Shown: positions 14,970 through 21,706 of the stretch, piece by piece
How positions within the stretch are numbered: the first letter of the stretch is position 1
How the letters are laid out: each line of letters starts with the position of its first letter
Assembly: GCA_910588365.1 (NCBI GenBank)
Contig: CAJUQS010000179.1
Coordinates: 1-21,706 of the forward strand
Direction: 5' to 3'
Length of the DNA: 21,706 nt
Origin: an uncultured Oscillospiraceae bacterium
GTDB taxonomy: Bacteria > Bacillota > Clostridia > Oscillospirales > Oscillospiraceae
The notes under the pieces: model-generated
Told to the model about the DNA's origin: nothing
What the model saw: the letters and a program-made list of their open reading frames with translations, nothing else
Databases searched by the model: none
Program-made: the position numbers and the translations under genes

Positions 14970-15000
14970 CCGAATAAAAACGGGGGCCGTTTTTCTCCGG
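14970..15000. terminator. Intrinsic terminator after the DIP1984 gene, probably bidirectional
   Basis: AAAAACGG (14976-14983) and CCGTTTTT (14987-14994) form a perfect 8-bp stem with a 3-nt loop. CCG (14970-14972) and CGG (14998-15000) extend it across a symmetric internal loop. The A-tract and T-tract are built into the stem. It begins directly after the TAA of the minus-strand DIP1984 gene. Confidence 0.85.
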
Positions 15001-15453
15001 TTATAGCAGTTCGGTGGTCCAATTGGCCTCCTGGATGGCGTTGTCCACCTCCCGCAGCCGGAGGGAGAGGGCGTCGGCCTTCTTCCGGTACGCCGGGACG
15101 GAGACGGCGCTGAGGATCTTGATCTCCGACCGGGTGGCCCGGCGGGCCAGACTGCTGGCGGAGGTCAGAAAGTTGTGATAGGTACCTGCCCGCATCCGCA
15201 GGCAGTCCCGCCTCGCCAGCAGCTCTGTCAGGGTGCCCTCCGCCGTCCGGGTCTCGCAGTTGGTCCGGTTGATGCGGGCCATCAGATCCTCCAGCTGCCG
15301 GGCACAGCCCTCATACTCCTCCAGCAGTACCACCGGGTCCTCGGCGGGGGACTCCCCCTCCTGTACCGTGGCGTTGTCGTACAGGCGGCTGGCCAGCTGC
15401 TCCATCCGCTTTTGCAGGTCCGATCGCAGCTGCAAAGCTTCCGCTAATTTCAT
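15001..15453 (-). CDS. DIP1984 family protein
   Basis: The 150-aa protein matches the DIP1984 family (older name septicolysin-like), a helical family of unknown function. Recognisable are the start MKLAEALQLRSDLQKRMEQLASRL, the central LMARINRTNCETR, and the closing SLRLREVDNAIQEANWTTEL. Most of it is predicted as long amphipathic helices, probably a coiled-coil bundle, without signal peptide or membrane segment. The ATG at 15451-15453 follows AGGAGGAATTGCC. It is 33 nt downstream of the methyltransferase gene and followed immediately by a strong terminator, so it is the last gene of that unit. No enzymatic motif is visible. Confidence 0.88.
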   Translation of the reverse strand: MKLAEALQLRSDLQKRMEQLASRLYDNATVQEGESPAEDPVVLLEEYEGCARQLEDLMARINRTNCETRTAEGTLTELLARRDCLRMRAGTYHNFLTSASSLARRATRSEIKILSAVSVPAYRKKADALSLRLREVDNAIQEANWTTELL

Positions 15454-15478
15454 GGCAATTCCTCCTGTCTTACTCAGG

Positions 15479-15494
15479 GCCTGTATTCACAGGC
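15479..15494. repeat. Short hairpin overlapping the methyltransferase stop
   Basis: GCCTGT and ACAGGC pair perfectly around ATTC. The hairpin includes the TGA of the methyltransferase and lies 25 nt before the DIP1984 start, just upstream of its ribosome binding site. There is no T-run on the minus strand, so it is unlikely to terminate transcription. Confidence 0.45.
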
Positions 15495-16239
15495 TTTTAA
15501 CGGCCCGGGTGGCCAAAAAGGACGGGATGTTGTGGTCATGGAGATTCCCGCTGCCGTTGGTGTCCTCATACAGCGCGGCAAGCCGAAAGCCCGCCTCCAG
15601 CTGTCCGCCGATCTGCTCCTCCAGCGTGTGGGAAAACTGGATTCCCCAGTCGTTTTTGATGGAGTCGTCGTACATCCTCTTGTCCTTGAGGGGATTGAAC
15701 GGCAGCGTGTAAATGATCTCTTCCTCATCCTCGCCAAAGACGTAGTTGATGCCCGTGTCCAGGCCGCAGAGCAGTACGCCGCCCTCCTTCAGGACCCGGA
15801 AGCACTCCCGGAAAATGGGCCGGACCTCCTCCACATAGCAATTGGATACGGGGTGGAAAATAAGGTCGAACACGCCGTCCGCAAAGGGGAGCGGCTTCGT
15901 CATGTCCGCCTGGATGATCTCAATCGGGTATCCCTCCCGCTCCGCCACCATCCGCTCCCGGGCGCACTGTTCGCCGGAGTAGTCCAGCATCGTACAGCGC
16001 CCGCCCAGAGCGGAAAAGATGGGCATCTGCTGTCCCCCTCCGCTGGCCAGGCCCAGGATCTTCCTGCCCCGCAGCTCCCCGAACCACTCGTGGGGGACGG
16101 GCCTGACCGGCGTCAGGTATACGTCCCATCGGCCCCGTAGGGCGTCGAGGTATGTTTCATGGGAGATGGGCTGCCCCCACTCCCAGTCCTCCCGGCACCA
16201 CCGGTCAACGGTGCGGGAGTTGATTTCCTGGTACATCAT
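15487..16239 (-). CDS. Class I SAM-dependent methyltransferase
   Basis: This 250-aa Rossmann-fold methyltransferase has SAM-binding motif I KILGLASGGGQQ at 60-71, the acidic post-strand 2 residue in MLDYSGEQ (Asp86), motif QADMTKPLPF at 110-119 and post-strand 4 FDLIFHPVSNCYV from 124. VLKEGGVLLCG is the strand 5 region. The N-terminal WCREDWEWGQPISHE segment is shared by small-molecule type methyltransferases of Firmicutes. The substrate is unknown. The start at 16239 (MMYQEIN) follows GAGGAGGCC by 9 nt; the second Met three bases on is an alternative. It lies 21 nt downstream of the lipoprotein gene and upstream of DIP1984, consistent with one transcript. Confidence 0.9.
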   Translation of the reverse strand: MMYQEINSRTVDRWCREDWEWGQPISHETYLDALRGRWDVYLTPVRPVPHEWFGELRGRKILGLASGGGQQMPIFSALGGRCTMLDYSGEQCARERMVAEREGYPIEIIQADMTKPLPFADGVFDLIFHPVSNCYVEEVRPIFRECFRVLKEGGVLLCGLDTGINYVFGEDEEEIIYTLPFNPLKDKRMYDDSIKNDWGIQFSHTLEEQIGGQLEAGFRLAALYEDTNGSGNLHDHNIPSFLATRAVKSL

Positions 16240-16260
16240 CGCTCATGGCCTCCTCGAATT

Positions 16261-17346
16261 TCATGGCAGTTCCGCCTCATCCCTGATGTCAATAAACTCC
16301 ATCTCATCGCCGTCAACACGGCAGACGGTGTGGGTCAAAAACAGCACGTCTCCATCGCTGCGGCGGCTGTCCATCCAGACGTAATAGAGCTTCTTCTCCC
16401 CGTCTTCATAGTAACAGTCCGGCACCGGATAGCCTACAAAGGCGGAGTAGCTTGCGCGGGTCTCATCGGTCCAGGAGAGATCCGCCCGTCCCAGCTCCGG
16501 GTACCGGGTCTCACGGATGTGGTCCAGTACCTCCTGGGGTGTATGGCAGAGGCTCCCCGTGACATTGTGGTCCTCCTCCCGGTAGGGGGCGTGCTGACGG
16601 CCGGGCAGCGGCGGGATGGCGTCCAGCATCAGCGCCTCCTCCAGCGCCCAGGTGTCCGGCGCGTCCTCCAGGAGCCAGGGTCCCGGCAGGTCCAGGACGG
16701 CCTGGAACAGCAGGCATTCCCCGCTCTCCCCCACTCCCCTCCGGGTAAACTCCCCGGTGAGCAGGTCGAACCGGTCCTCCAGACTGGTATAGAGGTCCGA
16801 GCCCAGCCATTCCCCGTTCCAGTGGGCGAACCTTGTCAGCGCCAGCCCGCCCTCCTGCCAGGTGAAGGTCATCTCCTCATCCCACCTGGTGCCCCACTCC
16901 CGGACAATCAGGCCGTTTTCATCAACGGACATACCGTTGTAGGGCTCGGGATTCATGCCGCCCTCGCCGCTCCAGCGCACCACCTTCCGGCTGAGAGGCC
17001 CCTGGGTATAGCCCTCGCCGGCCCCCAGCAGAACCATCAGCTCACGGGGCTTGCCGGACCAGTGCTCCGCATCCTCTCCCCCGCTGCGCTCCACCATGAG
17101 GACCATATCCTCCAGCCCGTCGCCGTTCAGATCCCCGGCGCACCAGTCCAGCAGCTCGTCCCCCTCCGCCAGCTTGAGCAGGGCGGACGCCTTCCCCGGA
17201 AGGGGCTCCTCCCGCATACGGGCGGGGATGGGATCCGCCTCCGGGACAGACTCCGGCGCGGGCCCGGCGGCGGGCGCCGCCTCTCCCCCGCACCCCGCCA
17301 GCAGGCAGAGCAGAGCGCAGCATACAGTTATGACAAGCGTTTTCAT
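16261..17346 (-). CDS. Lipoprotein with an FG-GAP/EF-hand-like calcium loop, function unknown
   Basis: The 361-aa product has a signal peptide ending in a lipobox, CLLAGC, so Cys19 should be lipidated and the protein held on the outer face of the membrane. A short Ala/Pro/Glu-rich linker follows. DLNGDGLED at 72-80 is a DxNxDGxxD calcium-type loop as seen in FG-GAP/VCBS repeats and is followed by strand MVLMV. The rest is acidic and rich in Trp, with CxVDGDEMEFIDIRDE near the end. I recognise no catalytic domain. The start at 17344-17346 follows GGAGGTTCCTT; the frame runs on to 17436 without typical signal sequence. The gene lies 175 nt after polC and 21 nt before the methyltransferase gene. 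I know of no specific family name. Confidence 0.8.
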   Translation of the reverse strand: MKTLVITVCCALLCLLAGCGGEAAPAAGPAPESVPEADPIPARMREEPLPGKASALLKLAEGDELLDWCAGDLNGDGLEDMVLMVERSGGEDAEHWSGKPRELMVLLGAGEGYTQGPLSRKVVRWSGEGGMNPEPYNGMSVDENGLIVREWGTRWDEEMTFTWQEGGLALTRFAHWNGEWLGSDLYTSLEDRFDLLTGEFTRRGVGESGECLLFQAVLDLPGPWLLEDAPDTWALEEALMLDAIPPLPGRQHAPYREEDHNVTGSLCHTPQEVLDHIRETRYPELGRADLSWTDETRASYSAFVGYPVPDCYYEDGEKKLYYVWMDSRRSDGDVLFLTHTVCRVDGDEMEFIDIRDEAELP

Positions 17347-17521
17347 AAGGAACCTCCTTTTTTCAGCGGTTCCTATTTTCTCAGAGCAATGTATCCGCTT
17401 TGCATCCTTGTTGCCGCATTCTGGAAACAGATCCAAGGGTGAAGCAAAGTTTCACGCAAAAGTTTTCCTTTTTTGATACGTTTTCTTTTTCCATTCAAAG
17501 AGAGAACGTATGTATGCAGCC

Positions 17522-20500
17522 TTAAAACAGGGTAATCTGGCTGGTATCCGCCATGCCCGCGAAGGCCCCCAGGGCCTTGAGCTGGTCGATATGGGTTTTA
17601 GAGAGCTTATTACAGCACATGGAGAACTCCTCCACGGAGATGAACTCCTTGCCCCTGCGCTTCTCCACGGTGTCCAGCGCCGCCGTCTCCCCCAGTCCCC
17701 GCACGGCGGTAAAGGGCGGAATCAGCGCGTCCTCCCCCTTGAGAACAAACCGGGTCGCCTCGGACTCATAGATGCTGATGGGAGCAAACCGGAAGCCCCG
17801 GAGGTAGAACTCGTAGCAGACCTCCAGCGTCACCGCCAGATCCTGTTCCACGGCGGTGGCGTCCTTGTTGTTCCAGATCTCCTGCAGCTTTCGCTTCACC
17901 GCGTCAAAGCCCGCGCAGCAGTACTCCGCGTCAAAGGCCTTGGCCCGGATGGAGAAAAAGGTGGCGTAAAACGCCAGGGGCCTGTGGACCTTGAACCAGG
18001 CGATGCGGAAAGCCATCATCACGTAGGCCACCGCGTGGGCCTTGGGGAACAGGTAGCCGATCTTGGCCAGAGACTCAATGTACCACGCCGGTACGTCGTG
18101 CTCCTCCATAGCCTCCCTCCAGCCCTCCTCGAAGCCCCCCTTCTTCACCTTGCCCTTTCGGACCGACTCCATGATTTTGAAGCTCATTTTGGGGTCCAGG
18201 CCCTTGGAGATGAGGTACAGCATGATGTCGTCCCGGCACCCCACCGTCTCCGTGACGGAGGCCGTACCGCTGACAATCAGGTCCCGGGCGTTGCCGATCC
18301 ACACGTCCGTGCCGTGAGAGAAGCCGGACAGGCGCACCAGGGTGTTGAAATCCTTGGGCTGGGTGTCCATAAGCATCTGGCGGGTGAACTTGGTGTTGAA
18401 CTCCGGGATGGCCACGGCCCCGGTGGGGCCCAGAAGCGGATCATTCTCAAAGCCCAGGGCGCGGCTGGTGGTGAAAAGGCTCATGGTGTCCGGGTCATCC
18501 AGGGGGATGGCCCGGGCGTTGACCCCGGTGAGGTCCTCCATCATCCGGACCATGGATGGGTCGTCGTGGCCCAGCATGTCCAGCTTGAGGAGGTTGTCCT
18601 CCATGCAGTGGTATTCAAAATGGGTGGTGATGATATCGCTGTCCGCCGCGTCCGCTGGGTGCTGGACCGGGCAGAAGTCCTCCACATCCAGATCGTCCGG
18701 CACCACCACCAGGCCGCCGGGGTGCTGTCCAGTGGTGCGCTTGACGCCCACGCAGCCCAGGGCCAGCCGGTTCTCCTCCGCGTGGCCGGGGTTGAGGCCA
18801 CGGGCCTCCAGATACTTCTTCACATACCCGTAGGCAGTCTTTTCCGCCACCGTACCGATGGTGCCCGCCCGGAACACCTGTGTCTCGCCGAACATCTCAA
18901 TGGCGTGGCGGTGGGCCCGGGCCTGGTACTCGCCGGAGAAGTTCAGATCGATGTCCGGTACCTTGCCGCCGCCGAAGCCCAGGAAGGTCTCAAAGGGGAT
19001 GTCGAAGCCGTCCTTGACGTACTTGGTCCCGCACTCCGGGCAGACCTTGTCCGGCATATCCGCCCCGCAGCCGTAGGAGCCGTCCAGGATGAACTCGTTG
19101 TGCCTGCACTGGGGACAGCGGTAGTGGGGCGGCAGGGCGTTGACCTCGGTGATGCCGGACATGTAGGCCACAAGGGAGGAGCCCACGGATCCCCGGGAGC
19201 CCACCAGGTAGCCGTTTTCCAGCGAGCGCTGGACCAGCTTCTGGGCGGACATGTATACCACGTCGTACTTGCCCAGGATGCCCCCCAGCTCCACGTTCAG
19301 CCGGTCCACGATGAGCGCGGGCGGATCATCGCCGTAGAGCTCACGGACCTTGTCCCACACCAGCCGGTTGAGGTCCTCCTCGGAGTTGGCCAGCCGGGGC
19401 GGGAACAGCTTGCCCTTTGGCAGCAGATCGAAGGTCTCCACCTGATCGGCAATGGCCCGGGTGTTGGTGACCACCACCTCCATGGCCTTCTCCTCCCCCA
19501 GGTAGGAAAATTCCGCCAGCATCTCGTCCGTTGTACGGAAATAGATGGGCAGCTGGGAGTCGCAGTCGGCAAACTTCTTGGTGTCCAGCAGGATGTGGCG
19601 GAAGATCTCGTCCTCCGGGTCTAAGAAGTGGACGTCCCCGGTGGCGCACACTGGTTTGCCCAGCTCCTCCCCCAGGCGGACGATGGTGCGGTTGAACTCC
19701 CGCAGCTCCTCCTCGTCCCGGGCCTTGCCGTCCTTCTCCCGGAGCATGAAAGCGTTGTTGCAGATGGGCTGGATCTCCAGGTAGTCGTAAAAATCCGCGA
19801 TGCGCTTCAGCTCCGCCCAGTCCTTGTCCTCGGTCACCGCCTGGAACAGCTCCCCGGCCTCGCAGGCGGAGCCGATGATGAGCCCCTCCCGGTGTTTCAC
19901 CAGCTCGTCCTTGGGGATCAGGGGAACCCGCTTCAGGTATTTGAGGTTGGAGGCCGACACCAGCTGGTACAGGTTTTTCAGCCCCACCTTGTTTTTCGCG
20001 ATGAGGATGATGTGCTTGGGCCGCCGGTTGGAGTGCCCCTTCTGCCGCAGGGCCGGCATGGCGGCGTTGACGGCCTGGAGGGAGTGGACGTCCAGCTCCT
20101 TCTCCAGCTTTTTGAAAAAGTGGGGCAGAAAGAGGCCGCAGGTGGCCGCGTCGTCGCTGGCCCGGTGGTGCTGGAAGGCGGGGAGCTGCAAGTGCTCGGC
20201 CACGATGTCCAGCTTGAATTTGCTCAGCTCCGGCAGGAGGTTCTGCGCCAGAATCAGGGTGTCCACATAGGTGGGGTCGAACTCAAGCCCCGCCCTGCGG
20301 CAGCCGGCCCGGATAAAGCCGATGTCAAACTCCGCATTGTGTGCCACCAGGGGCCGGTTCCCCGCGAAGTCCAGAAAGTCCCGCAGGGCCTGGTCCTCCT
20401 TGGGCGCGCCTTGGAGCATCTGCTCGGTGATGCCGGTGAGAGCGATGATCTCCGGCGTGAGGTGGCGCTCCGGGTCCACGAAGGTCTGGAAGCGGTCGGT

Positions 20501-21508
20501 AATTTCCCCGTCCCGGATGACCACCGCGCCGATCTCCGTGATGGCCTCGTGCTTCACCCGCAGGCCGGTGGTTTCGATGTCAAAAGCCACATACTCGTCG
20601 GAAAACGCCGCCTCCTGCGTCCCGTGGACCGGGATGCGGTCGTCCAGATTGTTGATGAAGTAGCCCTCCATACCGTAGAGGAGCTTGATATCCTTGGCGG
20701 AGTGCCATGCGTCCGGAAAACCCTGGACCACGCCGTGGTCTGTAATGGCGATGGCCGGGTGGCCCCAGGCCTCCGCCCGCTTGACGATATTCCCGTCCGG
20801 CCCCGCCTTCGGGCTGAGGGGGGAGAGGGCGTCCATATTGGAGAAGGTGGTGTGGGCGTGGAGCTCCACCCGCTTCACCCCGGCGGTATCCTGGCGCATC
20901 TCGTGGGGGTAGGTGGAGATATTCTTGGGATCCAGCAGAACATCGCTGCCGTCCCGGTTGAGCTTGACAAAGCCCTGGACCTTCAGCCACATGCCGGGCT
21001 TTATGTCCTTTTTCAGCGCCGCCTTCTCCTCCTTCTGCATATACTTGGTCACCCGCACGGAGGTCTGGAAGTCGGTCATGTCGAAGGTCAGACAGAACAC
21101 GCCGGGCCGCCGGGTTTCGTAAAGGTCGGCGAAGAACACCTTTCCCGCCACCACCACACCGCCCATCTTGGGGTTGAGCCCGGCCATGGGCTGGACCGCG
21201 CCCTTGACGGGTCCGCCCATGATAATCTCCCCGCCCTCACCCCTGGTCTTTCCGGGGGCGGTCTGGGCGGGGGCGGCGATTGTCTGGTGGATGGAAACCT
21301 TCTCCAGTGCGTAGGCTGAGGCCACGGCGGCGGAGAGCTCATCCTTCCGCTCCCCCAGATCGGAGCGGACCGTCAGCGCCAGGTGCATGGTCCTCTTCTC
21401 CCGCTCTACCTCCACGGCGGTGAGGTGGGCTCCATCCAGGAGGGAGCGCAGGCCCCAGTCCAGGGTGAGGCTGTGGAATAATTCAAAAAATGGGATTTTT
21501 TGCGGCAT
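17522..21508 (-). CDS. polC: PolC-type DNA polymerase III alpha subunit
   Basis: This is the replicative polymerase of low-GC-type Gram-positives, acting in the cytosol with the beta clamp. Domain order: a short N-terminal domain, an OB fold (KVFFADLYETRRPG...), a PHP domain beginning RVELHAHTTFS near residue 210 and interrupted by a DnaQ-type proofreading exonuclease (YVAFDIETTGL near 310, HNAEFDIGF, HRASDDAA near 450). PHP then resumes, with GDVHFLDP. A Cys-rich zinc site (CPQC...CPEC) at about 796-829 follows. The polymerase core has PDIDLNFS near 850, QHPGGLVVV near 930 and FPKAHAVAYVMMAFRIAW near 1155. Length is about 1328 aa versus about 1440 in Bacillus, mostly from a shorter N-terminus. 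Start choice: ATG at 21508 has AAGGA 11 nt upstream; ATG at 21520 (four residues more) directly abuts AAGG, leaving no spacer. Both are possible. Confidence 0.96.
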   Translation of the reverse strand: MPQKIPFFELFHSLTLDWGLRSLLDGAHLTAVEVEREKRTMHLALTVRSDLGERKDELSAAVASAYALEKVSIHQTIAAPAQTAPGKTRGEGGEIIMGGPVKGAVQPMAGLNPKMGGVVVAGKVFFADLYETRRPGVFCLTFDMTDFQTSVRVTKYMQKEEKAALKKDIKPGMWLKVQGFVKLNRDGSDVLLDPKNISTYPHEMRQDTAGVKRVELHAHTTFSNMDALSPLSPKAGPDGNIVKRAEAWGHPAIAITDHGVVQGFPDAWHSAKDIKLLYGMEGYFINNLDDRIPVHGTQEAAFSDEYVAFDIETTGLRVKHEAITEIGAVVIRDGEITDRFQTFVDPERHLTPEIIALTGITEQMLQGAPKEDQALRDFLDFAGNRPLVAHNAEFDIGFIRAGCRRAGLEFDPTYVDTLILAQNLLPELSKFKLDIVAEHLQLPAFQHHRASDDAATCGLFLPHFFKKLEKELDVHSLQAVNAAMPALRQKGHSNRRPKHIILIAKNKVGLKNLYQLVSASNLKYLKRVPLIPKDELVKHREGLIIGSACEAGELFQAVTEDKDWAELKRIADFYDYLEIQPICNNAFMLREKDGKARDEEELREFNRTIVRLGEELGKPVCATGDVHFLDPEDEIFRHILLDTKKFADCDSQLPIYFRTTDEMLAEFSYLGEEKAMEVVVTNTRAIADQVETFDLLPKGKLFPPRLANSEEDLNRLVWDKVRELYGDDPPALIVDRLNVELGGILGKYDVVYMSAQKLVQRSLENGYLVGSRGSVGSSLVAYMSGITEVNALPPHYRCPQCRHNEFILDGSYGCGADMPDKVCPECGTKYVKDGFDIPFETFLGFGGGKVPDIDLNFSGEYQARAHRHAIEMFGETQVFRAGTIGTVAEKTAYGYVKKYLEARGLNPGHAEENRLALGCVGVKRTTGQHPGGLVVVPDDLDVEDFCPVQHPADAADSDIITTHFEYHCMEDNLLKLDMLGHDDPSMVRMMEDLTGVNARAIPLDDPDTMSLFTTSRALGFENDPLLGPTGAVAIPEFNTKFTRQMLMDTQPKDFNTLVRLSGFSHGTDVWIGNARDLIVSGTASVTETVGCRDDIMLYLISKGLDPKMSFKIMESVRKGKVKKGGFEEGWREAMEEHDVPAWYIESLAKIGYLFPKAHAVAYVMMAFRIAWFKVHRPLAFYATFFSIRAKAFDAEYCCAGFDAVKRKLQEIWNNKDATAVEQDLAVTLEVCYEFYLRGFRFAPISIYESEATRFVLKGEDALIPPFTAVRGLGETAALDTVEKRRGKEFISVEEFSMCCNKLSKTHIDQLKALGAFAGMADTSQITLF

Positions 21509-21520
21509 GGCATTATCCAT

Positions 21521-21706
21521 CCTTATGTGCTGCGCCGCTGCGCGGCGCAGGGCGAAATTCTTCTCAGAGCCTGTTTAATATCTCAGCGTGTGCGGATTGG
21601 CGAGATAGATTTTTTGCCCTGCAAGGCAAAAAGCCGCAGAAATCCATATCGTGCAATGACCCCATCGAGGGGTCATGCACGATTATTCTGCACAGGCGCT
21701 CGATGC
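21521..21706. other. Hairpin-rich leader region upstream of polC
   Basis: No gene is supported here. Four stems are visible: CTGCGCCG/CGGCGCAG at 21530-21537 and 21543-21550; TATCTC/GAGATA at 21579-21584 and 21602-21607; TTTTTGCC/GGCAAAAA at 21611-21618 and 21625-21632; and a long composite hairpin at 21636-21691. The last has paired blocks GCAGAA/TTCTGC, TCGTGC/GCACGA and ATGACCCC/GGGGTCAT around a 5-nt loop. The first hairpin ends 10 nt from the upstream polC ATG. The TTTTTGCC stem looks terminator-like. Whether this is a polC leader, the terminator of an upstream gene, or an intergenic repeat is open because the window ends here. Confidence 0.55.

Noticed and set aside
17476..17511. ATACGTT/AACGTAT inverted repeat after polC as a terminator
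   Set aside because: The stem is only 7 bp with a 22-nt loop and no T-run in the right place.
1..21706. CRISPR arrays, toxin-antitoxin, restriction or phage-defence operons
   Set aside because: No regularly spaced direct repeats, cas-like products, restriction enzymes or toxin families were seen on either strand.

Overview
The window looks like chromosomal DNA from a GC-rich Clostridia, most likely an Oscillospiraceae relative of Flavonifractor, Lawsonibacter or Pseudoflavonifractor. This is inferred from a Gram-positive PolC, an AddAB recombination nuclease, a YqeG phosphatase, strong AGGAGG-type ribosome binding sites and very GC-rich third codon positions. Almost all genes lie on the minus strand. 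The one intact plus-strand gene is at 8852..9622.

Layout from right to left, in the direction of most transcription. polC (17522..21508) has a hairpin-rich leader that reaches the window end. Next come a lipoprotein, a class I SAM methyltransferase and a DIP1984 family protein, closely spaced (16261..17346, 15487..16239, 15001..15453) and closed by a good terminator at 14970..15000. An AT-richer intergenic island follows (about 14200..14970). It holds a MazG-like nucleotide pyrophosphohydrolase, a 163-bp MITE-like element with 30-bp imperfect terminal inverted repeats, a perfect 14-bp inverted repeat and an isolated tRNA-like T arm. Then comes a carbohydrate group: FGGY kinase, GtrA-like membrane protein and a cytoplasmic GH29 alpha-L-fucosidase with its own candidate promoter, ending at a perfect 22-bp stem terminator.

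Further left is an iron/manganese superoxide dismutase homologue that keeps all four metal ligands but has lost several second-shell residues. It faces a plus-strand GH18-like barrel protein. A divergent promoter region (8749..8851) then leads to yqeG and an M24 Xaa-Pro peptidase. The left end is addB-addA, overlapping by one base.

Most of the window is housekeeping: replication, double-strand break repair, peptide turnover and sugar use. The points most worth a second look are the non-canonical superoxide dismutase, the MITE and MazG island, the lone GH18-like protein, an orphan coding remnant at 10318..10554, and the structured leaders of addB and polC. I found no CRISPR array, no complete tRNA or rRNA gene, no intact transposase and no recognisable defence operon.
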